A stretch of 64,000 nucleotides of DNA from G963663495 sp963663495 (lineage in GTDB: Bacteria > Bacteroidota > Rhodothermia > Rhodothermales > Bin80). This document shows, in pieces, positions 52,201 through 61,000 of this stretch. The notes beneath the pieces were generated by a model that saw only the letters and a program-made list of their open reading frames with translations, was not told the origin of the DNA and did no database searches. Each line of letters opens with the position of its first letter. Within the stretch, counting starts at the first letter, position 1. The stretch is from the NCBI GenBank assembly GCA_963663495.1, contig OY760427.1:2728001-2792000 (forward strand), written 5' to 3'. Made by a program: the position numbers and the translations under genes.

Positions 52201-53312
52201 TCTGCATGATCCGCATGTCCACAGGACATACACTTGAATTTGCTCTGCGTCTTACGGTTACTCGCTTCTGTGTGCCCACACACAGAACACCGCTGACTGG
52301 TATAGGCAGCGGTAACCTTTATCACCTTGCGGCACTTATAGCCCAGCATCTGATCCAGCTGGCCCCAACCTGTTCGCAGTATTCCACGGTTGAGGCCAGA
52401 CTTCTGTCTGACGTTTGTGCCAAAGCTCTCCATCGTCCCCTTAGCTGAACGTGGCATCGCTTTGATCTTCAGGTCCTCCAGTATCACCGTTGAGGAGCAA
52501 TTGGCAATACTGCGACTTACCTGGTGGTTCGCATTCTTGAGGACGTTAGCACGCTTGCGCTGTATGCGGGCGATTCTATGCTTCCGCCTGTTACGACGGT
52601 TGGAGCCTTTCTTCTGTCTCGCCAGTCTTCGCTGATGCCGCTTCAACTTGGCATCAAGACGCTTCGTATCCGGTTGTCTGATAATGCTTGTATCGCCCTC
52701 TGTGGAGACCATAGCGATCTGCCCGCAATTACGGTCAATGCCTACAGCACTGCCGGTATCCTCTATTACAGGTGCCTCAATCTTGTAGCAGATGACAGCA
52801 TACCATTTGCCGGCGTTCTTCTTTACAGTGGCTTTGATGGGTATACCATCAGGGTACGGGTTGCCTCCCCGCCTGCGGAGCGCCATATATCCCACTTTTG
52901 GGATATACAGCTTGCCATCCCGAACCCTTACGTTATCCGGGATCGTGAACGAAGGCGTACTACCACGTCTGGAATGGAATCTCGGTCTTCTCTTACCTTC
53001 CTTGAAGAATGCCTTCCATGCATCCGCCTGATATTTCAATGTGTATCTAACGACACCAAAGGAGTATTCAGGTAGCCACTCGACCGTACGGCGCAGTGCC
53101 GTGAACCGCTTCCCCAGCGAGAAGAAGCTTACCGAGGGCGGCTTCTCTCCAGCCTCTTTCGCTTTCTTGTAGGCCTCGCTCTGCTCTGCGAGGATGGCAT
53201 TCCACACAAACCTACACGCACCCGCTAATCCAGCAAGTTGCTTGGCGTTACTTCGACTTCCGGGCAACAGCCTGTATGTGATATTGCGGTATGCACTAAC
53301 CGTTTCGGGCAT
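52062..53312 (-). CDS. tnpB: TnpB, RNA-guided RuvC nuclease (intact)
   Basis: The 416-residue protein differs from copy C by a handful of residues (for example WYAVICYKIEAP, AMPRSAKG). All three RuvC acids (Asp193, Glu279, Asp371) and the four zinc-ribbon Cys are present. As in copy C, the C-terminal VGHSRI and the stop fall in the terminal inverted repeat. It forms one end of the composite transposon. Confidence 0.92.
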   Translation of the reverse strand: MPETVSAYRNITYRLLPGSRSNAKQLAGLAGACRFVWNAILAEQSEAYKKAKEAGEKPPSVSFFSLGKRFTALRRTVEWLPEYSFGVVRYTLKYQADAWKAFFKEGKRRPRFHSRRGSTPSFTIPDNVRVRDGKLYIPKVGYMALRRRGGNPYPDGIPIKATVKKNAGKWYAVICYKIEAPVIEDTGSAVGIDRNCGQIAMVSTEGDTSIIRQPDTKRLDAKLKRHQRRLARQKKGSNRRNRRKHRIARIQRKRANVLKNANHQVSRSIANCSSTVILEDLKIKAMPRSAKGTMESFGTNVRQKSGLNRGILRTGWGQLDQMLGYKCRKVIKVTAAYTSQRCSVCGHTEASNRKTQSKFKCMSCGHADHADLNAAANILASGIGASARRGAFGLPTPMTREIDTSASLCTVGHSRI

Positions 53313-53342
53313 GGCACTGTGCTATATAACTCTCTAATATAT

Positions 53343-53513
53343 GATAATTATATTCCATGCGTACCCACGTGTTGAGTTATTTGAAATAATTGCAGTTTTT
53401 CGTGAAAAGCGGGAACCGATTATGAACAACTGGCGAAAGCCATCCTGTCTGCACCACCAAAGCACAAAAAGTAACTCCTGCGAAAACGCGTGGCATTCAG
53501 CCATATAACTCCC
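53343..53513. repeat. IS1595-derived MITE (left end of copy E)
   Basis: 171 bp, the same structure as at 43228-43398. Its outer terminus abuts the methyltransferase fragment. It is in inverted orientation to the homologous left end of the IS1595-type element 469 bp away at 53983. Confidence 0.82.
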
Positions 53514-53982
53514 ATATCTTTCTCCGCTTGCAGAGAGGATTGACGCTATCCGCAATAAGATCATTGGTAACGCGGAGGACAAGGGCCGGGCATACAATAC
53601 GGATCAGCTTGACGATCAGCACATTATCCGTCGCATGGTGCTCAAGCGGTGCGTCTACGGTGTTGATAAGATCCCAATGGCGGTAGAGCTGGCCAAGGTG
53701 TCGCTTTGGCTCCACACCTTCACTGTCGGCGCTCCGCTAAGCTTTCTTGATCATCATCTCCGATGCGGCGACAGCCTGTTCGGCGAGTGGGTGGCTCGCG
53801 CTGTGCAGAGGACAAACGAACATAGTAGCCTTTTCCTAAGGGACCCGCTTGACCGGGCGATGCGTGCTGCCGCACCGATGCAGATCATTGAGGGATTGAC
53901 GGACGCCGAGATCGCCGAGGCGCACCGGTCTTCTGATATTTTCTCCGAAGTATCGGAAATGACTGCTCCTCTGCATGCATTT
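53514..53982 (+). pseudogene. Internal fragment of an Eco57I-type adenine-specific DNA methyltransferase
   Basis: The frame open from 53521 reads SPLAERIDAIRNKIIGNAED, then RRMVLKRCVYGVDKIPMAVE, LAKVSLWLHTFTVGAPLSFL and DHHLRCGDSLFGEW. This is the classic core of large Eco57I/type IIG-like and PglX-like N6-adenine methyltransferases. It runs on through a helical part to TAPLHAF and is then cut by the IS1595-type end at 53983. The open frame that continues past that point is chance. The N-terminus, the NPPY catalytic region and the C-terminus are missing, so it is non-functional cargo from a restriction or phage-defence locus elsewhere. Confidence 0.82.
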
Positions 53983-54079
53983 GGGAGTTATATGGCTGAG
54001 TGCCACGCGTTTTCGCGGGCGTTACTTTTTGTGCTTTGGTGGTGCGGACAGGATGGCTTTCGCCAGTTCTTTCGGTATG

Positions 54080-54426
54080 GTAGGGATGGATTGTTGGATA
54101 TTGAGAATGTCGTTTGTTACGGGGCGGCCGGGGCGTTTCGTTTCCTGAATCTTGTTACCGGGCTTCGGGGATTTATCTATGCTCATGGTGTTATAGGCTA
54201 TAGAGTAGCACTAATCCATTGGGGCAGAATACCGAAATGATTTCATGGCGGACATCTGCTTAGAGTAGGAGGCTGCATACATTGCGATCCAGTTTTCACG
54301 ACAGTCGATCAACTTCAGGACCGATTCCTTGGCCTATATCGGGACGCTCTTGACAATGCGGAAGTACTGGGCGGACCCCGGTACGGGCCACGAAGCGCAC
54401 CGGACGAACCCATGAGACGCGGGCCA
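54080..54426. other. Unassigned DNA inside the IS1595-type element
   Basis: This lies between the left terminal region and the C5-methyltransferase fragment. Short open stretches occur on both strands (for example EAAYIAIQFSRQSINFR on plus), but I recognise no gene. It is probably decayed passenger DNA. Confidence 0.5.
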
Positions 54427-54675
54427 TCAAGCACAGACATGGAAAAGCTGGCGCATAACGGCCCTGACCACCGGAATGGGTACGGCGTTGCCAGTAAGCC
54501 GTCTGACGGTCGTTATCGGACTGTCAATCTCGTAGCTGTCGGGGAAGCCTTGCAGGCGCAGTATTGCGCGGCCCGTTAGTCTCCGTTCTTCGTCCACGAG
54601 CAAGTAGTGGTAGCCGGCCGATGCCCGGAGTGCGCATGAGTACGGATGGCTTGATACGTTACCGCTTACGTTTAG
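54427..54675 (-). pseudogene. C-terminal fragment of a C5-cytosine DNA methyltransferase
   Basis: Directly after the transposase stop, in the same frame, 82 codons read NVSSHPYSCALRAS, GYHYLLVDEERRLTGRAI, LRLQGFPDSYEI and RRLTGNAVPIPVVRAVMRQL before TGA at 54427. RLQGFPD and the GNAVP motif X mark the end of Dcm-type cytosine-5 methyltransferases. The catalytic PCQ part is absent. It is a passenger remnant inside the IS1595-type element and is too short for a start of its own. Confidence 0.8.
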
Positions 54676-55632
54676 CTATGAAATGAGGGATTTGTACATG
54701 AGCCGTTTACCGACCAGTCCTTGAGCAATTATTGTCATTTGCTCCGCTGTGTCGTAGTCGCGTGCATTGTGTCGCCCTGCAAATTCGTTCACGTACCGCT
54801 GTAGGTGTTTCTTGCTCATGTGGTGGTACGTTCCGTAGTACCCACGCTTCAGCAAAGACCAGAAGCTCTCTACGCCATTGGTATGGACCTGCTCACGAAC
54901 GTATTCGCCAACAGAGTGACGTACGTAGGCGTGGTTGTTGCGGCCCCGGTATGCTGACGTGCCATCCGTATAGACCTCGGTGTCTTCCGAGACATGGGTA
55001 TCCACAAACGCATTGAGCGTCTGTCCGTCTATGTTTTCTACTACCTGGGCAGAAATGCTATTGGTGACACGATCACGGACTCCTACAACGGCTTCCTTAC
55101 CTACTGGCCCACGGCCTGCTTTCAGCTTCTTGCTGGCGTGCTTGTTCTTTTCCTTACCACCGAAGTAGGCTTCGTCAACCTCTACCGGACCGGCAAATAG
55201 TGCATGCTCTCCATTCCATGATTGTCGAATACGGTGGGCCAGATGCCACGCTGTAGTCTGGGTTATGCTAAGGTCACGATGCAGCTTCATGCTGGATACG
55301 CCCTTGATACTGGTAGTCATGATGTAAATGGCTAATGCCCATACCTGGTATCCCAGTATGGAGTCCTGCATTACAGTCCCTATGCGGACACTGAATCGTT
55401 TACGGCAACTACGGCAACGATAAGGCATGCTAGGATGTTTGGCGCCAGACTGTACGTTCTTAGACGCACAGTGCGGGCAAACAGGAGTGTCGCCCCAACG
55501 CTTCATTGCGAACCATGCTTCGGCTGATGGGTCGTCTGGAAACATTTTGGTTAGCTTGATCAAGGACACTCCTTCACGATCAGCCCGTCCAGGGCCATTG
55601 GTGTTTCTGTTGTTTCTTTTCTTTGAAGGCAT
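54676..55632 (-). CDS. IS1595-family (ISXO2-like) DDE transposase
   Basis: The 318-residue protein has an N-terminal zinc-binding region (CPHC at 52-55 and CRSC at 73-76), then the ISXO2-like RNase H-fold domain. The first Asp is in VEVDEAYFGGK (Asp153), the second in VYTDGTSAY (Asp223), and the third acidic position is in HTNGVESFWSLLKRGYYGTY (Glu255). It is intact and complete to the ISXO2-type C-terminus. It is the only undamaged transposase in the window and the likely source of mobility for the tnpB elements, whose outer ends match its own. Confidence 0.93.
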   Translation of the reverse strand: MPSKKRNNRNTNGPGRADREGVSLIKLTKMFPDDPSAEAWFAMKRWGDTPVCPHCASKNVQSGAKHPSMPYRCRSCRKRFSVRIGTVMQDSILGYQVWALAIYIMTTSIKGVSSMKLHRDLSITQTTAWHLAHRIRQSWNGEHALFAGPVEVDEAYFGGKEKNKHASKKLKAGRGPVGKEAVVGVRDRVTNSISAQVVENIDGQTLNAFVDTHVSEDTEVYTDGTSAYRGRNNHAYVRHSVGEYVREQVHTNGVESFWSLLKRGYYGTYHHMSKKHLQRYVNEFAGRHNARDYDTAEQMTIIAQGLVGKRLMYKSLIS

Positions 55633-55765
55633 TTAGTTAGGTCATCAATCTATCACGGGATGGTACCCATTTTCGGTATAGTCGGTTCCCGCTATTCGCG
55701 ACCAAACTGCTATTATTTCAACAATTTAACGCGTGGGCAGTCAGCTATATAACTCCCTTACTTTA

Positions 55766-56589
55766 CTGCGCATGCCATAATGTCTAGATTTACGAGAGTT
55801 TGTGTGTACGGGCAAAGGTACAGCTTAGCTATTTACCTTGTCGGAATACTACCTCTCTCAACAGCGGCCAATTTCGCAGGAGGCATCGAGATGCCTGTTT
55901 GTCCCTGGAGGGGGCACAATCAGATTTGCTTTATCAGAGTTGCTTTGAGGGCCCTGTGCGGTGAGCTGGTCCAATCGTGGACCTATGATCATGCTTGCGG
56001 CGCAGGGGGCCTTCGCTGGTCCATCTGCCCGGCATAGAACCGGTATTGCCTCCTCTGTTGCCTAGTGATAGGTCGGTCCCAATGGTGGCTCACTGCAGCA
56101 TACAAGCCCATCCGTTCCACGAGGCTGGCTGCTGACTCTTGTGCCTGGTCAAGATCTGGAACCAACACCTCAATGGCAATAATTTCATGCCCGGTAATGT
56201 CCAGATTCTTCCGATTGTAGGTTCATTTGCGTAAGGGTTTGTCCTCACTAACGCACGCCTCCGCTTGCCATTACACGGTAGCTCACATGGTGGTATGGCG
56301 CTGTGTGTTCCATCGCTAAGCCGCTTACATTAATCCCTAACCCCGTGCGCCCCTGCACTCCCGTGTTGTGCAAATCCGCGTAGGTTTAACATCCGGTTCT
56401 CGCCGGCCTGAAGCAGCACCGTGGGAACGCTGGCAGTTGACCAATCCATATGTGGGTCTGATAGTCTGACACGTAGTCTGGAACGTCCGTGAACTAAGCG
56501 CCGCCTGCGCAAACCCCTAACCGGACCGCCGTTACATCCTAGTGCATTGCCTCCTTGCCGGCGTTCTTGTCTCAAGAAAGAATCCCCAT
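55766..56589. other. Gene-poor stretch with decayed coding remnants
   Basis: About 820 bp right of the composite transposon with no intact gene. A minus-strand open frame without a start (55989-56222, for example HEIIAIEVLVPDLDQAQ and GLYAAVSHHWDRP) looks protein-like but I cannot place it. 56330-56589 may hold the frameshifted rest of the quinone oxidoreductase pseudogene. Before the transposon arrived, this DNA was the upstream region of the gene at 51591-52049. Confidence 0.45.
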
Positions 56590-56828
56590 TACTGCGTCTG
56601 CCACCGCCACACGCCTGTTCCGACGCATTCAATAACGCCTGCGACCTTAGGCCCAACAGTGGACTTTGCGCTTACAGGCGGTGGATCAATACGCTGTCGC
56701 TGCAGCAAACCGGTCCGATTTACCCTTGGCACGCGCACCGAGACTAGGATAGCTCGCCCCACCACCTCTGGAACAGGCTTGTCCAACAACGCTTGCTTAC
56801 CGGAACCACTGCATACAACGGCACACAT
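56590..56828 (-). pseudogene. Decayed NAD(P)H quinone oxidoreductase (MDR superfamily), N-terminal part
   Basis: From an ATG at 56828 the minus strand reads MCAVVCSGSGKQALLDKPVP, ILVSVRVPRVNRTGLLQRQR and VGPKVAGVIECVGTGVWRWQ. This is the recognisable GroES-like N-terminal domain of zeta-crystallin-type quinone reductases. The frame then breaks at about 56592, where family members continue VGDRV. I cannot follow the cofactor-binding half with confidence. The pattern is that of an old pseudogene, divergent from aroB. Confidence 0.65.
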
Positions 56829-56899
56829 ACAGCGGAATTTATCTGGACGGTTCGGTGAGAGTTTGTGAACGATTGGATCACCGCATCGTTTGAAGCGCC

Positions 56900-57997
56900 A
56901 TGACTCCCGTATTGGCTGCATCTTCCCTAGGAGTCCAACTCCCGGATCGGCGCGGGTACTCGGTGCACTTTGCGTCTTTAGCAACATTACCTGCGCTGAT
57001 GGAGGACTACAACCTTTGGCGAGGGCGTTGTCTGGTTATCACGGACACCGAGGTGGGGCAACTGTTTCGGCCCGCGGTGGTGGGCGCCCTATCTGATTCT
57101 GGCTGGAGTACCAAGGTTATTACTGTGGCGCCAGGTGAAGGCTCCAAACAACTGGACACGCTCGCCCACATTTACGACATCGCGCTGAATTGGAAAATAG
57201 ACCGGAATACACCGGTTATCGCGCTCGGAGGAGGCGTGGTAGGCGACCTTGCCGGATTTGCGGCCGCAACGCTTCTCCGTGGGCTTCCACTTGTGCAAGT
57301 CCCCACCACACTAATCGCACAGGTGGACAGTGCAATAGGCGGGAAAACCGGCATAAACCATGCAACAGGCAAGAATCTTGTTGGAGCATTTCACCAACCA
57401 GTATTCACACTGGCGGATTTGTCCACCTTATCCACGCTGCCACAGGTAGAATGGGCGAGTGGCATGGCGGAGGTTGTGAAACACGCGCTGATAGATGATG
57501 ACGGGTTCATTGCCGATCTGGAACGCCACTGGTCTGCCATTATGCACCGCGATGCGACAACGGTTTCCACAATCGTTCCGCGGGCCGCAGCCATCAAGGC
57601 AGCCATTGTTGCTGCCGATGAGCGGGAGACGGGTCGGCGGGCCGTACTGAATTTCGGACACACTTTTGGCCACGCCATTGAGCGTGTAGTAGGGTACGGA
57701 TTGTTCTCGCACGGCGAAGCGGTGGCGCTCGGCATGCGTGCCGCCCTGCACGTGTCCAAGCGCCTTCACAAAAACTGGGCCGCTAAACGTGCCCTGGCCT
57801 TGGTCACGCGCATACCCATTCGTGCAGCACTTTCGAATATTTCGGTCAACACCCTAATGGAAGCCATGTATTTTGACAAAAAGGTGCGGGCTGGAAGGCT
57901 CCGACTCGTCCTTCTCCGCACCATCGGTGATCCCTACGTCTCCGAGGATGCTTCGCTCGCAGAAATTCGAGAAGCATGGGAATCTATCTGCTGTTGA
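56900..57997 (+). CDS. aroB: 3-dehydroquinate synthase
   Basis: The 365-residue protein has APGEGSKQLDTLAHIYDIAL, the NAD-binding VIALGGGVVGDLAGFAAATLLRG, QVPTTLIAQVDSAIGGKTGIN and the metal-binding GHTFGHAIE with HGEAVALGMR. These are all the AroB hallmarks. It converts DAHP to 3-dehydroquinate in the shikimate pathway. tamB begins 29 bp after its stop. Confidence 0.95.
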   Translation: MTPVLAASSLGVQLPDRRGYSVHFASLATLPALMEDYNLWRGRCLVITDTEVGQLFRPAVVGALSDSGWSTKVITVAPGEGSKQLDTLAHIYDIALNWKIDRNTPVIALGGGVVGDLAGFAAATLLRGLPLVQVPTTLIAQVDSAIGGKTGINHATGKNLVGAFHQPVFTLADLSTLSTLPQVEWASGMAEVVKHALIDDDGFIADLERHWSAIMHRDATTVSTIVPRAAAIKAAIVAADERETGRRAVLNFGHTFGHAIERVVGYGLFSHGEAVALGMRAALHVSKRLHKNWAAKRALALVTRIPIRAALSNISVNTLMEAMYFDKKVRAGRLRLVLLRTIGDPYVSEDASLAEIREAWESICC

Positions 57998-58026
57998 ACA
58001 TTCCATTGTAGCTCTCCAACGCACAA

Positions 58027-61000
58027 GTGCCCCGGCTGCTAGTTTACATCATTTATCTCTCAAGCTACGCGTGTGTACTTGTACTCTCGCTATCCCTAGT
58101 ACTGTTTATTGGACTAACCCGGACCGACTACGGCCGGGACCAATTACGCATGGAATTGGAACGTCAGATTGCAAACCGATACGGAGCCCGGCTACACATT
58201 GGCAGCATCGATGGCAACCTGCGGCACCAGATTCTGGCCGGAGATATACGTCTTTACTCCAGAAACAATTCGATGCTGGTACGTGCCGACTCTATCGTAG
58301 CAACGCCTCACTGGCGGTCTATTTTCTCGCGAAGACTCTCATTCAGTTCATTGATGTTTCTACACCCTGAAGTAAACATCCGGGTTGACAGCAGCGGGCG
58401 TATCGCGCTTCCATCCCATCCTTCCGGTGTCCGCTCCGACGAGATGGCCGGGTGGACAGCCCGCAACATGGAGCTCACTGTTTCCGGTGGAGTCCTGCGC
58501 GATCAGCGTGCAAATACTCTGGTAGAAGGGCTGGACATCCGAGCAGTGATTGATCGCAGCGACAACAATTACGCGATCAGTGTCCTGAGCTCTGCAGCGT
58601 ATGCTCCCGGATTTCCCGTCACCGTTGACAGTCTCCTTGGGGACCTCTCATTTGCAGAAGGCAATCTTGATATACGCGATCTCCGTATTACGTCGGATAT
58701 CGGGAATATGGACTTGTCCGGCAGTCTATCTGGCTCTACGAAGCTCAATTCCATCACTATGGATGTAAAGGTAGAATTGAGAGATATTGCTCCGAGTGCG
58801 CTGAATCGATTTGCACCTCAAATCAACGTAGTAGGACCGGTTTACGGGTCTACAAGTCTCCAGGGCACGCTTAGGGACCTCAGCTTTGAAGACTTGGAGT
58901 TGGAATACGCAAGCAGCTCAATCGCGGGCGCAGGTGAACTGCAACACCATCCCGACTCCCTTTCCCTAGTTCTGCTTATTAAGGAAGCTCGGCTGCATAC
59001 CGAAGACTTGCAGTCGCTGCTGCCATCCCATATGGCGCTGGGGCGGGAACTCGGTACTATCCGGATGGGCGGCGATCTGCGTATACTCCACACCATCCAG
59101 GGGCTCAGGGCAAATGCCAATCTAGCACTTCAGTCGAACGCAGGCGGCGCGTTTGGAACGGTATCAGTAGGTCGGCCAACCAATGGTACATGGGCATATA
59201 CCGCCTTTCTGGAATGTGACGCATTCAATCTGGCTGCGCTCACAAATCGTGCTACGTTTGGGAGCGATATCAATGGCCTTGTCAGCCTTGAAGGTAGTGG
59301 CATCACCGCGAGCAGCGCTGAAGCTACCGTGGGTATTGATTTGTCGCATTCAAGCATTGCCGGTAGATCATTTGATGCTTTGCATGTGGACGCAACATTA
59401 GACCAAGATGAAATTAGCGGCAGCATGCATGTGCAACGCGGCATGGGACGCGCACAACTAGAAGGGGCCATTGCATGGGACTCGGAAGTGCCTGCGTATG
59501 CTATTGATATACGAACGCATGCTGTTGATGTGGGGCCGCTAATGCTATCGGATTCGCTTGGTATCCGCCTCACCGGGGATTGGTCTGTAGCAGGCTACGG
59601 CCTCCATCCAGACAGCTTGCAAGTGAAGATTGAGGCGCGCCTGGACACTGCTGTTGTAGGATGGGGTGCACGGACCATGCAACTCCCTGCACACGCGTTC
59701 GCCGCGGCGCTGACGAGCACCACAGCCCATCCTCTAACCTTCCGCCTGGAAGGCGATCTGGTTGATATCATGCTGGCAAGTAATACGCGCCTGCTCAACC
59801 GGTGGGCTGCATCGTGGAGTGCTGCGCTGCGCGGACCCATTGAGCGATGGAAAGCAAATGTGCACACCGACCAGGAATATGACACGATAAGCATCGTGTC
59901 TGATAGCACAACCGGATTGGAAGGATTGCTGGCAGAATTGAAATTGACCCTTAAGCCCCCACTTACCAGGGCTTGGCTCGCACCGAAAGGAGTTAAAGCC
60001 ACTGTTAAGGTATCAGCCGAGGATGATAGAATTGATTTTCGAGGCGCATTCGAAGCTGATTCCGCAGCCATATCCGGTATCTATGCGGCCGACCTCCAAT
60101 CCACCATTGCCGGCTCGGCCACTCTCGGTGGACTCTTGGAAGAAACTCTAACCTTCCAGGTGCAAGGCGGGGCATCCTCCTGGAAATCGGGTCTCCTTCG
60201 ACTTAACTCGCCATTGTTGATCGCTAACGGAGATGAAGGTAGGTACACATTCCGGCTTAGTACCCCCGGCAACCATGGAGCACGCATTGCCGGGACCATT
60301 GCAGGACTCCCCCACAGGTACAGGATAGCACTGGACACGCTTAGCTTCACTGTTGGCAATTATCGGTGGAGTCAGTCCGTACAAAGTGCCATCAATGTAT
60401 TCGCCGATGCTTTACGATTCGAACAGTTTCGGCTGGAAACCACAGACCAGCAAAATGCCCTGCGGCAAGCAATCCAAATAGACGGATTGGTAGCCAAGGA
60501 AGGGGACGAAGCTGCGTCTATAGTTCTCCAGTCAATTGGACTGGGCCAGCTATCAAATTATATTGATGGCAGGCGTAGCTTTGACGGCGAATTGAGTGCC
60601 CGGATAGACTGGAGCGGACTCCACCGCCCTGTCTTTCAAGGGCAAATGCGCGTTGCGGACCTCCAACTTGAGAGTCACATTTTGGGCCAGCTGGATGTTC
60701 GCAGTCAATACGACCCGGCAAGTTCCGAACTTGCTCTGGAAATCACTCTAGGCCCAGTGCAGGGTTCCCCATCCCCCAATTTCCTGTATGCCCGAAACGA
60801 CCTTAGCCTGGCGGGCACAGCGCAGTTGCCGGGCCCCAATGACGACGGAGCACTTGAATTTGAGCTTGAAGCGTCTCGGATTGACGCCTTCTTTCTGCAA
60901 CACCTGATTGAGAGTGTTGAAGATGTTGGAGGTGGATTTACAGGTGATGGCTCCATTACGGGGACGTTCGCCTATCCGATTTTTCGCGGTGACTTCGAAT

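Larger units (their letters stand above)
52057..53513 (-). mobile_element. tnpB element (copy E, intact), left module of the composite
   Basis: The 1457-bp element is collinear with copy C: right end GGGAATTATAT at 52057-52067, tnpB, decayed inner end ATATAACTCTC (53324-53334), 8-nt spacer TAATATAT (53335-53342), and MITE with perfect outer end ATATAACTCCC (53503-53513). Its own two flanks do not match; its right-end flank matches the far end of the composite instead. Confidence 0.9.
52057..55757. mobile_element. Composite transposon: tnpB element, methyltransferase fragment and IS1595-type element
   Basis: The outermost ends are GGGAATTATAT (52057-52067, right end of a tnpB element) and ATATAACTCCC (55747-55757, right end of the IS1595-type element). 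They are flanked by the identical 8-mer TTACTTTA at 52049-52056 and 55758-55765. The inner ends (53513 and 53983) have unrelated neighbours, ATATCTTT and ATGCATTT. So the whole 3701 bp inserted as one unit using its two outer ends, with methyltransferase DNA trapped between the two elements. It carries the only intact transposase in the window. Confidence 0.88.
53983..55757 (-). mobile_element. IS1595/ISXO2-type insertion sequence with passenger DNA
   Basis: The 1775-bp element has terminal repeats GGGAGTTATATGGCTGAGTG and, inverted, GGGAGTTATATAGCTGACTG (18 of 20 match). It encodes one intact DDE transposase on the minus strand and carries a C5-methyltransferase 3' fragment plus about 350 bp of unassigned DNA. 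IS1595-family elements are known to make 8-bp target duplications and some carry passenger genes. The terminal about 88 bp on the left and about 90 bp on the right are the parental sequences of the MITEs at the left ends of the tnpB elements. Confidence 0.88.

Noticed and set aside
53635..54240. A 201-codon open frame that could be read as one gene
   Set aside because: Only the part up to 53982 matches methyltransferases. The rest reads through the terminal repeat of the IS1595-type element and has no homology.
18060..55757. IS200/IS605 origin with a lost Y1 transposase (tnpA)
   Set aside because: No Y1 transposase or remnant lies in or near any copy, and the 8-bp duplications with inverted ends are not made by Y1 enzymes. 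The tnpB lineage may trace to such an element, but present mobility does not.
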